From: Mogibacterium sp.
Lineage (GTDB): Bacteria > Bacillota > Clostridia > Peptostreptococcales > Anaerovoracaceae
DNA: 64,000 nt
Direction: 5' to 3'
Assembly (NCBI GenBank): GCA_016775335.1
Contig: JAEUGJ010000010.1
Coordinates: 12,987 to 76,986, forward strand
A program made the position numbers and the translations under genes. The notes under the pieces are model-generated. The model was given only the letters and a program-made list of their open reading frames with translations, did not search any database and had not been told where the DNA came from. This document shows, one piece after another, positions 50,157 through 59,852 of the stretch (positions are counted from its first letter, which is position 1; each line of letters begins with the position of its first letter).

Positions 50157-52277
50157 TTGATTAAGAATAAGTTGTTCAAGAAAAATCGTAAAGAGAAAAA
50201 GAATCCGGGGAAAATTCTTTCCAAGCTGATTGCGGCGAAGGACAAGATTCAGGCAAAGTTCCGGGAGAAATTCCCGAAGAAAAAGCCGAGATTCCACGAT
50301 GCGGATATCCATGAGACGCGCTACATCCTTCGGCTGGCAGCGATGTCCTTTCTTATGTATCTCTACATTGAGACTTTTGCAAGAGCCACCGACGGAATTT
50401 TCAACGGCGTGATGATGCTTTGGAAGCAGCCGGTGGTGTTCCTGTACAACTGGCTGATTATTTTCTCCACGCTGACACTGACGCTTCTGTTCCGGAAGCG
50501 GGGATTCGTCACGCTCCTCATCATGATCATATGGGGCGCCTTGGGTACGGTGAACGGATGCATTCTGATTAAGCGAATGACTCCTTTTACCCTGTACGAC
50601 ATGCAGAACCTGGGCGACGGACTGACCCTGCTCACCACCTACTATTCGAAACTGCAGATTATTCTCGGATTTGCGGCATTGGCAGTCGGCGCTGCAATTA
50701 TCATATTGTATTACATCAGCAGTTACCGATGGGACAATGTGAATTACAAAAGGAGTTTCGCTGTAGTCTTGGTTTCCGTAGCGGCAGCGATGGGAAGCAC
50801 CTTCGGCCTAATCCGGCTGGGCACCCTGTCCACCTTCTTCGGTAACTTGAACTATGCGTACACCGACTACGGATTCCCGTACTGCTTCATCAACACGTCC
50901 ATCAACAAGGGCATTTCCAAGCCGACGGATTATTCCAAGAGCTCCATTCAGAAGATTTTGAAAAAGACGAAGAACGGAACAGATACCACGCCGACGAAGA
51001 AAGAGACGGACAATACCAAGCCGAACATCATCGTGCTTCAGATGGAATCCTTCGCTTATGCCCAGGATTTCCACAATATTAAGGTGTCCAACGACCCGAC
51101 GCCGAATTTCACAAAATTAATGAAAGACTACACTTCCGGTTGGTTTGAGGTGCCGGCCTGCGGTGCAGGTACTGCCAATACGGAATTCGAAGTGCTGACG
51201 GGAATCAGTGCGAAGTTCTTCGGTCCGGGAGAATATCCGTACAAGGGTGAGCTCCGGAAGAAAACCCTGGAAAGCATGGCCTACGTATTGAAGAACAACG
51301 GTTATTCCACCTATGCGATGCACGATCACCGGGCGCTGTTCTATAACCGAAACGAGGTATATGCGAACCTGGGATTCGACAGCTTCACCTCGGTGGAATA
51401 CATGAACAACATCGAACTGACGCCAACCGGATGGGCACAGGATAAAACCATGACCGGTGACATCATGGACATCCTGACCAACACGAAAAATCCTTCTTTT
51501 ATGCATATCATTTCCGTACAGGGACACGGAAGTTACCCGACGGAGCAGGTATTTAAGGATCCGTACACCACGGTAACGGCGGATGACGAAGAGACCAAGT
51601 GGAAGTACGAATACTACGTAAACGAAACGCATCAGATGGATACTTTTATCGGAGACCTTCTGAGCAAAATCAAGAAAAGCGGCGAGCCGACCATCGTGCT
51701 GATTTACGGCGATCATATTCCGGCGCTGGATGTGAAGAGTGGAGATTATGCAGACGGCAACCTGTATCAGACCCGGTATGTAATCTGGGACAACATCGGA
51801 CTGTCGGAAAAAGATCGGAAGCTCTACTCGTATCAGGCCGGTGCCAAGCTCCTTCAGGATGCGGGGCTGTCCCACCAGGGTGTGCTCTTCGATTATCAGC
51901 AGAGCAATTCCCAGAAGTCGTCTGACTACCTGAGCGACCAGAAGGCACTGGCGTACGACATGCTGTACGGAAAGGATTACGTTTTCGGCGGAAAGAATCC
52001 GTACAAGCAGACCAAGATGCGCATGGGATACAAGGATATTGAGATCGATAAGATCGTAAAAATCGGCGACGATTATTACATCAAAGGAAAGAACTTCACG
52101 GAGCGAAGCAAGATCAGCATGGATGGGGAGACATTGAAAACCATCTACCTGAGTCCGACCTTGCTGGGACTTCAGGAGAAGATTGATCCGGAGGATGTGG
52201 ACAAGCTGGAAGTGAGCCAGACGGACAAGAAGGACGATACCATTCTGTCCACCATCACCTCCCAGGAAGAGTTATAG
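50157..52277 (+). CDS. LtaS-type sulfatase-family membrane protein
   Basis: 706 aa from a TTG start 9 bases after GGAGG. A basic cytoplasmic start (about 1-50), five membrane helices (about 60-230), then an extracellular alkaline-phosphatase/sulfatase domain (about 285-600). Metal and catalytic motifs resemble lipoteichoic acid synthase: VLQMESFAYAQDF, CGAGTANTEFEVLTGIS with the likely nucleophile Thr, SVQGHGSYP and LIYGDHIPAL. A C-terminal extension of about 90 residues (YIKGKNFTERSKISM) forms an added beta domain. It probably polymerises glycerol phosphate on a lipid anchor or transfers phospho-groups to cell-wall glycans. Confidence 0.88.
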   Translation: MIKNKLFKKNRKEKKNPGKILSKLIAAKDKIQAKFREKFPKKKPRFHDADIHETRYILRLAAMSFLMYLYIETFARATDGIFNGVMMLWKQPVVFLYNWLIIFSTLTLTLLFRKRGFVTLLIMIIWGALGTVNGCILIKRMTPFTLYDMQNLGDGLTLLTTYYSKLQIILGFAALAVGAAIIILYYISSYRWDNVNYKRSFAVVLVSVAAAMGSTFGLIRLGTLSTFFGNLNYAYTDYGFPYCFINTSINKGISKPTDYSKSSIQKILKKTKNGTDTTPTKKETDNTKPNIIVLQMESFAYAQDFHNIKVSNDPTPNFTKLMKDYTSGWFEVPACGAGTANTEFEVLTGISAKFFGPGEYPYKGELRKKTLESMAYVLKNNGYSTYAMHDHRALFYNRNEVYANLGFDSFTSVEYMNNIELTPTGWAQDKTMTGDIMDILTNTKNPSFMHIISVQGHGSYPTEQVFKDPYTTVTADDEETKWKYEYYVNETHQMDTFIGDLLSKIKKSGEPTIVLIYGDHIPALDVKSGDYADGNLYQTRYVIWDNIGLSEKDRKLYSYQAGAKLLQDAGLSHQGVLFDYQQSNSQKSSDYLSDQKALAYDMLYGKDYVFGGKNPYKQTKMRMGYKDIEIDKIVKIGDDYYIKGKNFTERSKISMDGETLKTIYLSPTLLGLQEKIDPEDVDKLEVSQTDKKDDTILSTITSQEEL

Positions 52278-52297
52278 TTTGCAGTAAAAGGATTATC

Positions 52298-53515
52298 ATG
52301 AGAGAAAATAACACAGAAGAAAAAGAAATATCGCAGGAGACGTCCGCAGGGAATAGCGAGAATCGTGATGCAGGGGAGAAAACCTACAGTCCGGAAGAAC
52401 GACCGGAGATGGAGGGAATTCTGGAAATCGCAGAAGGGGGCTTCGGCTTCCTTCGGTTCAACAATTTCCTGTCCTCAGAGAAGGACATCTACGTGTCGCC
52501 AACCCAAATTCGGCGCTTCGGCCTTCGGACCGGAGACAAGATTCGGGGAATTACCCGTCTGCCGAATGAAGGGGAACGGAACGGTGCCCTGCTGTACGTG
52601 CTGACGGTAAACGGAAATCGCCCGGTGAACACCAGACGGCGTCCCCACTTCGATCAGCTGACGCCGATATTCCCGAACGAGCGGATTTCGCTGGAGGATT
52701 CCAGCATCGAGATTTCCACCCGGATTATCGATTTGGTGGCTCCGATCGGAAAAGGACAGAGAGCACTGATTGTGGCACAGCCAAAGGCGGGAAAAACCGT
52801 GCTCCTGAAGAAGATTGCTCAGACCATCGAAAAGAAATATCCGAAGATGGAGCAGATTGTGCTTCTGGTGGACGAACGGCCGGAGGAAGTAACGGATATG
52901 AAGGAATCTCTGGAGCGTTCCGAGGTCATCTATTCCACCTTCGATGAGTTGCCGGCCCATCACATCAAGGTGGCGGAGATGGTCATCCAGAGAGCGAAGC
53001 GATTGGCGGAGGAAGGTCAGGATGTGGTAATCTTGCTGGACAGCATCACCCGACTGGCAAGAGCCTATAACATGGAAGTACCGTCCTCCGGAAGAACGCT
53101 TTCCGGTGGACTGGATCCGGGAGCGCTGCATCCGCCGAAGAAATTTTTCGGTGCGGCTCGAAACATCAAAGAGGGCGGAAGCATCACCATCCTGGCGACC
53201 GCACTGGTGGAAACGGGAAGCCGGATGGACGATGTCATCTACGAGGAGTTCAAGGGTACCGGCAACATGGAACTTCACCTGGATCGAAAGCTGAGTGAGC
53301 GAAGAATTTTCCCGGCTATCGATTTGTACAAATCCGGAACGCGGCGGGAGGATCTGCTGCTGACACCGGAGGAGTTCACTGCCATGTACATGATTCGTCG
53401 GGAAATGTCCAACGGCAGCGTGGCGGAGATTACGGAAGATATCATCGACGATATGACCCACACGAAGAACAATCACGACTTCGTAGAGCTGGTTACCCGG
53501 AAACTGTACCGATAA
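52298..53515 (+). CDS. rho: Transcription termination factor Rho
   Basis: 405 aa. The cold-shock-like RNA-binding domain holds EGILEIAEGGFGFLRF; the motor has Walker A AQPKAGKTVLLKK, the Q/R-loop segment and LLDSITRLARAYN. The N-terminal helical bundle is replaced by about 30 acidic residues, as in many short Clostridia forms. AAAGGA precedes the ATG. Confidence 0.97.
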   Translation: MRENNTEEKEISQETSAGNSENRDAGEKTYSPEERPEMEGILEIAEGGFGFLRFNNFLSSEKDIYVSPTQIRRFGLRTGDKIRGITRLPNEGERNGALLYVLTVNGNRPVNTRRRPHFDQLTPIFPNERISLEDSSIEISTRIIDLVAPIGKGQRALIVAQPKAGKTVLLKKIAQTIEKKYPKMEQIVLLVDERPEEVTDMKESLERSEVIYSTFDELPAHHIKVAEMVIQRAKRLAEEGQDVVILLDSITRLARAYNMEVPSSGRTLSGGLDPGALHPPKKFFGAARNIKEGGSITILATALVETGSRMDDVIYEEFKGTGNMELHLDRKLSERRIFPAIDLYKSGTRREDLLLTPEEFTAMYMIRREMSNGSVAEITEDIIDDMTHTKNNHDFVELVTRKLYR

Positions 53516-53549
53516 ATTCTTCAAGAAATAGGAAAGAGAAGCACAACAA

Positions 53550-55520
53550 TTGGACTATAAGAAGATATTCATTAAAGAAGCCTGCCCTACATCCATCGGA
53601 GGACAGGCGATTATGGAAGGCGTTATGATGCGGGGGGCAGATCGCACGGCGATTGCCATGCGGCTTCCCGGAGATGAAATCTATCTGCGGACAAAGAAGC
53701 TGAAGCCGGCGGGAAAGCTTCGGAAAATTCCGATTCTCCGGGGCATAATTTCCTTCGCGGATTCCCTGTTTACGGGAATGGGCACCTTGATGGAATCGGC
53801 GGACATTCTGGAAGAGAACTTCCCGGAAGAGGATTGGGGAGAACCCTCGGCGCTGGAACAGAAAATCAACAACCGCTTCGGGGAGAAGGCAGCATGGAAT
53901 GCGATGCTGTTCCTTTCGGTACTCTTTGCGGTGGTACTCTCCATCGGTATTTTCGTCATCTTTCCCACCATTGCCATCAACTGGCTGGGGAAGTGGATTT
54001 CCAACAGCATCGTGTTGAATCTGTGCGAAGGAATATTTCGAATTATATTGTTCGTTCTGTACATCTATTTGATATCGCGGATGAAAGACATCCAGACCCT
54101 GTTTCAATACCACGGGTCGGAACACAAAACCATCCACTGCTTCGAAAACGGCCTGGAACTGACGCCGGCCAATGCCCAACAGTTCTACACGCTGCATCCT
54201 CGCTGCGGAACCAGCTTCCTGATTTTCGTCATGATTATCAGTCTGCTGTTGTTCTCATTCTTGGGGTGGCCTAACGTGTGGATGCGCATCGCCTCTCGAA
54301 TCCTTCTGATTCCGGTCATTGCGGGACTGAGCTATGAGGTGCTGCGGCTGGCGGGAAAGAGCGACAACGTCGTAGTTCGGGTGCTGAGCTATCCGGGCTT
54401 GATGATGCAGAAGCTCACCACAAAGGAGCCGACGGATCACCAGTTGGAAATCGCCATCGTGGCCCTGAAGGCGGTGCTGGTGGATGCCGATGCGCCGGTA
54501 ATCGACGGTGTGGTGGATACGGATGCCAAACTGATTGTGAAGGAAAACGAGGAATCGAAAGAATCGGAAGGGTCAGATGAGCCGGAAACGAACGACGTGC
54601 CTGAAAAAGAAGAGGACAACGAAACCTACGTTCCCGGAATTCGGTATGATTCCGACGATGCTACGCTGGGGAATCTGCTGCACTGGGGCAAGAGCTGTCT
54701 CTCCATGGTGGAGAACGGCGCCAACGAAGCGCAGGAAATTCTACAGTATATTCTGGGATATACCCGGACGGATTTGATTCTGCGGGACAAAGAGGTGCTG
54801 CGGGAGGATGACCGGAAGGAGTACGAGCGGCGCATCGAGATGCGGCTCAGCGGGACTCCGCTGCAGTACATCACCGGCGTGCAGGAATTTATGGGATTGA
54901 TGTTCCGGGTGAACCCGGACGTGCTGATTCCAAGGCTGGATACCGAGGTGCTGGTGGATCAGGCTATCGGAATTCTGAAGGCGAAGGAATGGGAGAATCC
55001 TTTTATTCTGGATATGTGCACCGGAAGCGGTGCCATTGGCGTGACCATGGCCCATGAATTTCCGGATGCGGAAGTGACGATGACGGATGTGAGCCCGAAG
55101 GCGCTGAGTACGGCAATGGGGAATGCGCAGATCAACGATGTGTTCTCCCGGTGTATTTTCCTACAGGGAGATATGTTCGATGCGATTCCGGAGCAGAAGC
55201 GCTTCGATATGATTCTCAGCAATCCGCCGTATATTGAAAGCGATGTCATCGAGACGTTGTCCACGGAGGTGAAGGACCATGAGCCGAGACTGGCGCTGGA
55301 CGGCGGAGCGGACGGATTGACGTTCTACCGCATCCTGGCGGAAAATGCGGAGAAGCATCTGGCGGACGGTGGATACCTGATGATGGAAATCGGCTGCGAT
55401 CAGGGCGAGGCGGTTCGTCAATTATTGGAAGAAAATGAAAATTACAGCACGGCAGTGGTGCTGCAGGATCTAAATCATTTGGATCGAATTGTGATAGCGG
55501 AAAGGAAGGGACGAGAATGA
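53550..55520 (+). CDS. prmC: DUF1385 membrane protein fused to PrmC methyltransferase
   Basis: 656 aa from a TTG start preceded by GGAAAGAG. Residues about 10-310 are DUF1385 (IGGQAIMEGVMMRGADRTA, several membrane helices, QYHGSEHKTIHCFE, HPRCGTSFL). An acidic linker (about 320-362) leads to release-factor glutamine methyltransferase (about 365-656): SGTPLQYITGVQEFMGL, PRLDTEVLVDQ, the SAM loop DMCTGSGAIGVTMA, and catalytic NPPY at residue 558. In related genomes these are neighbouring genes (DUF1385-prmC-prfA); here one uninterrupted frame joins them. Neither rpmE nor prfA, the usual neighbours, is present. Confidence 0.9.
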   Translation: MDYKKIFIKEACPTSIGGQAIMEGVMMRGADRTAIAMRLPGDEIYLRTKKLKPAGKLRKIPILRGIISFADSLFTGMGTLMESADILEENFPEEDWGEPSALEQKINNRFGEKAAWNAMLFLSVLFAVVLSIGIFVIFPTIAINWLGKWISNSIVLNLCEGIFRIILFVLYIYLISRMKDIQTLFQYHGSEHKTIHCFENGLELTPANAQQFYTLHPRCGTSFLIFVMIISLLLFSFLGWPNVWMRIASRILLIPVIAGLSYEVLRLAGKSDNVVVRVLSYPGLMMQKLTTKEPTDHQLEIAIVALKAVLVDADAPVIDGVVDTDAKLIVKENEESKESEGSDEPETNDVPEKEEDNETYVPGIRYDSDDATLGNLLHWGKSCLSMVENGANEAQEILQYILGYTRTDLILRDKEVLREDDRKEYERRIEMRLSGTPLQYITGVQEFMGLMFRVNPDVLIPRLDTEVLVDQAIGILKAKEWENPFILDMCTGSGAIGVTMAHEFPDAEVTMTDVSPKALSTAMGNAQINDVFSRCIFLQGDMFDAIPEQKRFDMILSNPPYIESDVIETLSTEVKDHEPRLALDGGADGLTFYRILAENAEKHLADGGYLMMEIGCDQGEAVRQLLEENENYSTAVVLQDLNHLDRIVIAERKGRE

Positions 55521-56590
55521 ATCTAGCAGTTATTTTTGGGGGAAAATCTGATGAGCATGAGGTGTCCAGAAACTCGGCGGTCAATGTGCTGACGGCTTTG
55601 GAGGAGAGCGGCCACGATGTACTGGTGGTCGGAATTACCAAGGCGGGACGCTGGTACGCGACCAAGGCTTCCCATGAAGAAATCGCCAATGGGGATTGGG
55701 AAAAAAGAACGGATAACCGTCAGGCGGTCATTCCGGCGGACCCGGTAGCTCACGGTTTCCTGATTTTTGACGAAGCCGACCACGCTGAGCTTCACCGAAT
55801 CGACTGCATCATTCCGGTGCTCCACGGCGACCACGGAGAGGACGGAGATATTCAGGGCCTGTTCGAGCTGGCGGAGATTCCGTACTGCGGACCGGGCGTT
55901 CGTGCATCGGCCAATGCCATGGACAAATCCGTGACCAAGAAGCTAGCCGCGGTGACCGGTGTGGATATGGCCAAGTATTGTGTACTGAAGAAATATGAAT
56001 ACGACAAGAATCCGGAGGAACAGATTGCCCGCGCTCTGGCAGTGGACGACGGAAACTTCCCGCTTTTCGTAAAACCTTCTTCTGCCGGATCCTCTGTGGG
56101 TGCCCACAAGGTGAAGAAGGCGGAAGACCTTCGCCCGGCCATTGAGGATGCGTTCCTGTATGACGACAAGGTTCTGGTGGAAGAGATGATTGCCGGCCGG
56201 GAAATCGAGGTGGCACTTCTGGGCAACGAGGAGCCGAAGGCTTCCTGCGTGGGAGAGATTCTGTCCGCCGACGAATTCTACGATTACGATGCGAAGTACA
56301 ACAATCCGGAATCCCGGACACGGGTCATCGACGATCTTCCGGAGGAAACCCTGAATCAGGTTCGGAACTACGCGGTGGAGATTTTCAAAGCACTGGACTG
56401 CAGAGGCCTGTCCCGCTGCGATTTCTTCTACAGCAACGACGGAAGAATCGTGTTCAACGAGATCAACACCCTTCCGGGCTTCACCAACATCAGCATGTAT
56501 CCGCAGCTCTGGGCAGCCATGGGCAAACCGGCACCGCAGCTGCTGGAGGAATTGATTCAGCTGGCTTTGGAAGAGCATCAGTGGAACTAA
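55517..56590 (+). CDS. ddl: D-alanine--D-alanine ligase
   Basis: 357 aa, ATP-grasp fold. N-terminal VIFGGKSDEHEVSRNSAVN; PVLHGDHGEDGDIQGLFEL; YCGPGVRASANAMDKSVTK; FVKPSSAGSSVGAHKVK; metal-binding end NEINTLPGFTNISMYP. The features suit D-Ala-D-Ala ligase, although a VanG-like D-Ala-D-Ser specificity cannot be excluded from sequence alone. Its ATG overlaps the PrmC stop (ATGA). The product is a peptidoglycan precursor. Confidence 0.92.
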   Translation: MNLAVIFGGKSDEHEVSRNSAVNVLTALEESGHDVLVVGITKAGRWYATKASHEEIANGDWEKRTDNRQAVIPADPVAHGFLIFDEADHAELHRIDCIIPVLHGDHGEDGDIQGLFELAEIPYCGPGVRASANAMDKSVTKKLAAVTGVDMAKYCVLKKYEYDKNPEEQIARALAVDDGNFPLFVKPSSAGSSVGAHKVKKAEDLRPAIEDAFLYDDKVLVEEMIAGREIEVALLGNEEPKASCVGEILSADEFYDYDAKYNNPESRTRVIDDLPEETLNQVRNYAVEIFKALDCRGLSRCDFFYSNDGRIVFNEINTLPGFTNISMYPQLWAAMGKPAPQLLEELIQLALEEHQWN

Positions 56591-56599
56591 TAAAAAAAG

Positions 56600-56643
56600 A
56601 GCACGCAAACCCGCAGTTGTCCGACGCGGCGCTGCGTGCTTTT
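56600..56643 (+). terminator. Terminator of the rho-prmC-ddl group
   Basis: AGCACGCA (56600-56607) pairs with TGCGTGCT (56633-56640), with inner GC pairs, followed by TTT. Confidence 0.8.
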
Positions 56644-56686
56644 GCATAGATATATCGTTTTCATTGCATAAAATGGGGGATGCAAG

Positions 56687-57598
56687 ATGGGAGTAAATAG
56701 AAGATTTGTGGATTTGCACATGCATTCCACGGCGTCCGACGGAACGACGCCGCCGGAAAAGCTGATTGAAATTGCCCGGGCGGAAGTGACCCTAGGTCTG
56801 TCGGAGGGGTGGATTTCAGAAGAACCGCAGGAATACATTATGGCTCTGACGGACCACGACACGCTGGCGGGAATTCCGGCATTGGAGAAAGCGGCACGGG
56901 AATTCGAAAACGTACGAATCATTCCCGGTGTAGAGATTTCCTCGGATTACCAAGGACATGAAATTCACATCCTAGGTTACAATGTGGATTCGGAGAATGA
57001 TGAACTGCAGTCCGGACTGGAATATTACCGAGGCGAACGGCAGCGCAGGAACTGGCGGATTCTGGGGAAATTTCGAGATATGGGAATTTCGATTCCGGAA
57101 GAGGAGCTGAGCACGCGGGAAAACGAAGCGGTGGGCAGGCCCCACATTGCTCGGTGGCTGGTTCGGCACCGTTATGCCGCATCCATTCGGGATGCTTTTG
57201 ACCGATTCCTGAATCCGGGAGAGCCCTGCTACGTTAACCGGGAGAAGGCGCCGGCGAAGGAGTGCATACAGCTGATTCGAAACGCCGGCGGTATTCCGGT
57301 ATTAGCCCACCCGGTGCGGTATCGCTTCCTGAGCCATCCGGAACTGGAGACAATGATTCGCCGGTTCACGGAAGATGGTCTGCAAGGGGTAGAGACTTAC
57401 TACACGGAAAACCGACCGGCGGATACTCGGTACCTGGAAGCGCTGTCCGAAAAGTACCGTCTGATTCGCACCGGCGGTTCGGATTACCACGGCAAGAATA
57501 AGCCGAATCACCATATGGGCTACGGCCATGGAAACTTGGGGGAAACTATGGAGCGGATTCAGGTGAAAGCAGTTTTTAATAAAAGTCAGTGCGATTAA
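56687..57598 (+). CDS. PHP-domain phosphoesterase
   Basis: 303 aa. All metal-site motifs of the PHP fold are present: DLHMHSTASDG, LTDHDTLAGI, IPGVEISSDY, IPVLAHPVRY and GGSDYHGKNK. The arrangement matches the YciV/RNase AM-like family of 3',5'-nucleotide bisphosphate phosphatases and short-RNA 5'-exonucleases. An insert after the first motif (EVTLGLSEGWISEEPQEYI) is somewhat longer than usual. A single gene after the ddl terminator. Confidence 0.9.
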   Translation: MGVNRRFVDLHMHSTASDGTTPPEKLIEIARAEVTLGLSEGWISEEPQEYIMALTDHDTLAGIPALEKAAREFENVRIIPGVEISSDYQGHEIHILGYNVDSENDELQSGLEYYRGERQRRNWRILGKFRDMGISIPEEELSTRENEAVGRPHIARWLVRHRYAASIRDAFDRFLNPGEPCYVNREKAPAKECIQLIRNAGGIPVLAHPVRYRFLSHPELETMIRRFTEDGLQGVETYYTENRPADTRYLEALSEKYRLIRTGGSDYHGKNKPNHHMGYGHGNLGETMERIQVKAVFNKSQCD

Positions 57599-57618
57599 AC
57601 GGAGTCATAAGGAAAGTA

Positions 57619-58035
57619 ATGAATGAATTAATTATTGAGACAATTCATAAATATGAAAAACCGGGAGATTTTACACATGCGGAGGTTACTGACGAAATGA
57701 TTGCAAACGCCGAGGCAATTCTAAATATTAAACTTCCCGAACAGTATATCACTTTTTTAAAAATGTATGGTCATGGTGGTATTGGCGGTCTGGAAGTGAT
57801 GGGATTTGGTTTAACCGGTCGTATGATTTTTGTTGATGCTACATTGGACTATCGAGAAGATGATTTACCGGAAAATCTGGTTGTTATTGAAAATGTAGAT
57901 GAATGGTTGACATGCATTGATTGTGATACCGGAAAAATTGTATCCTGGGATTTCAGCGGGTATATAAAAGAAGATTTTGACGATTTTGATGAGTATCTAA
58001 TTAGTCAAATGAATGACGTTATAGAAAATATGTAG
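57619..58035 (+). CDS. SMI1/KNR4 (SUKH) family protein, orphan immunity gene
   Basis: 138 aa from the ATG at 57619, after AAGGAAAG. The pattern ITDEMIANAEAILNIKLPEQYITFLKMYGHGG is here represented by EMIANAEAILNIKLPEQY and FLKMYGHGGIGG, with acidic later blocks (DYREDDLPENLVVIEN, DFDDFDEYL). SUKH proteins are mostly immunity proteins for polymorphic toxins. No toxin gene adjoins it. It is AT-richer than its neighbours, which suggests transfer. Confidence 0.85.
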   Translation: MNELIIETIHKYEKPGDFTHAEVTDEMIANAEAILNIKLPEQYITFLKMYGHGGIGGLEVMGFGLTGRMIFVDATLDYREDDLPENLVVIENVDEWLTCIDCDTGKIVSWDFSGYIKEDFDDFDEYLISQMNDVIENM

Positions 58036-58053
58036 TTCAAGTATAATGGCGCT

Positions 58054-58180
58054 ATTCTAGGAGTATGAAATCTCATGCACCTAGAATAATGAAGGCGATT
58101 CACGCCTTTTCAAAGGGCATGTTTATGTCAATCATACCTATTAATATCTCCATCATTTCAAGTAAAATGATGGAGATATT
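58054..58180 (+). terminator. Three stacked hairpins after the SUKH gene, last one a terminator
   Basis: 58054-58087 folds as a 15-bp stem with one mismatch and a 4-nt loop. 58092-58108 is a small AAGGCG/CGCCTT stem with TT. 58143-58180 is a near-perfect stem (TATCTCCATCATTT with its complement) followed by TTTTATTTT, a good terminator. TATAAT at 58042-58047 precedes the series but lacks a clear -35 box. Confidence 0.6.
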
Positions 58181-58234
58181 TTTATTTTGATGGAGATTCA
58201 GGAACAGAAAAAACTGAAGTACCCTTAATTCAGA

Positions 58235-59041
58235 TTACAGTTCCACCATTCGCTTCTTCAGCACCGGATGCATCTTGTACGGAGCCAGTTCCTTCATGGG
58301 TTCGATGACGAAAGAGCGGTTGTGCATGTCCACGTGGGGGATACACAGATCGTCGTCGGACATCACCAGGTCATCGTAGAAGATGATGTCCAGATCCAGA
58401 GTTCTCGGGCCCCAATGAATGATTCGCTCCCGTCCGGCTTCCGCCTCGATGCGGTGAAGCTCATCCAGAAGTTCGTGTGGGGTGAGCAGGGTGGTGATTC
58501 GAGCGGCGCCGTTCAGGAAGGACGGCTGGTCCGTTACGCCGTACGGTTCCGTCTCGATCAAGGTAGAAACCGCTTCCACCTGAATGCCGGCCGTGGCATC
58601 CATTTTGGCCACCGCATCTTCAATCAGCGCCCGGGAGTCGCCCAGGTTGGAACCCAGTGCGACGAACACCTCGTGGCGTCTGCGTTCGCAGCTCACCGCA
58701 ACGGTGCGGAGAGGCAGGCCCACCGGCGCCCAGGGTTTACTGATTTCAATCCACACGCCGCGGATGCGTTCATCCATCTCCAGCACGGCTTTGGCAACGT
58801 GCTCGGCGCAGGCTTCAATCAGGTTAAAAGTATTCTCGGTCATGACCTGCTTAATCCGCTGGGAGACTTCCGCGTAGTTGACGGAATCCTCGATGCGGTC
58901 GGAAAGACCGGCCGGCCGGATGTCCACCTCCATCTCGCAGGATACGAGGAACTTCTGTCCCAGAACGTTCTCCTCCGGGAGCACCCCGTGATTGGCGAAA
59001 ATCTCCAGCCCTTCGATTCGAATAGTATCTTTTCTGTGCAT
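58235..59041 (-). CDS. folBK: Bifunctional dihydroneopterin aldolase / HPPK
   Basis: 268 aa. FolB (1-118): EGLEIFANHGVLPEEN, DSVNYAEVSQRI and FNLIEACAEHVAKAVL. FolK (about 125-268): FVALGSNLGDSRALIEDAV, VTDQPSFLNGAARI, and GPRTLDLDIIFYDD with the magnesium Asp pair. The fused enzyme makes and pyrophosphorylates 6-hydroxymethyl-dihydropterin, the substrate of FolP encoded just upstream; it begins 1 base after the folP stop. Confidence 0.95.
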   Translation of the reverse strand: MHRKDTIRIEGLEIFANHGVLPEENVLGQKFLVSCEMEVDIRPAGLSDRIEDSVNYAEVSQRIKQVMTENTFNLIEACAEHVAKAVLEMDERIRGVWIEISKPWAPVGLPLRTVAVSCERRRHEVFVALGSNLGDSRALIEDAVAKMDATAGIQVEAVSTLIETEPYGVTDQPSFLNGAARITTLLTPHELLDELHRIEAEAGRERIIHWGPRTLDLDIIFYDDLVMSDDDLCIPHVDMHNRSFVIEPMKELAPYKMHPVLKKRMVEL

Positions 59042-59042
59042 T

Positions 59043-59852
59043 TTATTTTACCCCGTTAATCGCTTCCATCATCTTGATGGCTCTTACATTCTTTTCCACA
59101 TCGTGTACCCGAACGAAACCGCAGTGGGTCTGCGCGGCGAGAACCGTGGTCACCAGCGTTCCTTCCTCCCGCTGATCCTTCGGCAGATCTAGCGTCAGGC
59201 CGATGACGGATTTTCTGGAGGTGCCCAGCAGAATCGGATACTCCAGCCGGGTGAACTCATCCAGATGCTTCAGGATGGTGAGGTTCTCCTCATAGCTCTT
59301 GGCAAAACCCACGCCCGGATCCAGGATGATGGCATCCTTCCGTACGCCGGCCTGCAGCGCAATCCGGGCGCTCTTGGTCAGGTCGCCGATCACATCCGTC
59401 ACCAGATTCTCATATACCGGAACCTCGCGGTTGTGGGAGAGGCAGCACGCCGCATCGTATTTTGCGGTCACCGCAGCAATCTTCTCGTCGTACAGGAACC
59501 CCCAGATATCGTTTACCAGATCGGCACCGGCGGAAAGAGCCGCATCTGCCACGGTGCTTTTGTAGGTATCGATGGAAATCGGAAGGTCAATTTCCTTTTT
59601 CAGTGCTTCGATCACCGGAACCACTCGTTGAATTTCCTCTTCATCGCTGATCTGAGTGTATCCCGGACGGGTGGATTCGCCGCCCACGTCGATGATAGCC
59701 GCACCTTCTTCTTTCATTTTCTCCGCATGGGCGAGGGCGCGGTCCAGGTTGTTCCAACAGCCGCCGTCGGAGAAGGAATCCGGTGTCACGTTGAGGATTC
59801 CCATTACATAAGTTCTATTCTTAAGATCAAATTCTTTGTTTCCGATAATCAT
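59043..59852 (-). CDS. folP: Dihydropteroate synthase
   Basis: 269 aa. The TIM barrel shows MGILNVTPDSFSDGG, IDVGGESTRPGY, ISIDTYKSTVADAALSAG, DPGVGFAKSYEENL and VRVHDVEKNVRAI. It joins p-aminobenzoate to the pterin and is the sulfonamide target. Its ATG overlaps the HD gene stop (ATGA). Confidence 0.96.
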   Translation of the reverse strand: MIIGNKEFDLKNRTYVMGILNVTPDSFSDGGCWNNLDRALAHAEKMKEEGAAIIDVGGESTRPGYTQISDEEEIQRVVPVIEALKKEIDLPISIDTYKSTVADAALSAGADLVNDIWGFLYDEKIAAVTAKYDAACCLSHNREVPVYENLVTDVIGDLTKSARIALQAGVRKDAIILDPGVGFAKSYEENLTILKHLDEFTRLEYPILLGTSRKSVIGLTLDLPKDQREEGTLVTTVLAAQTHCGFVRVHDVEKNVRAIKMMEAINGVK

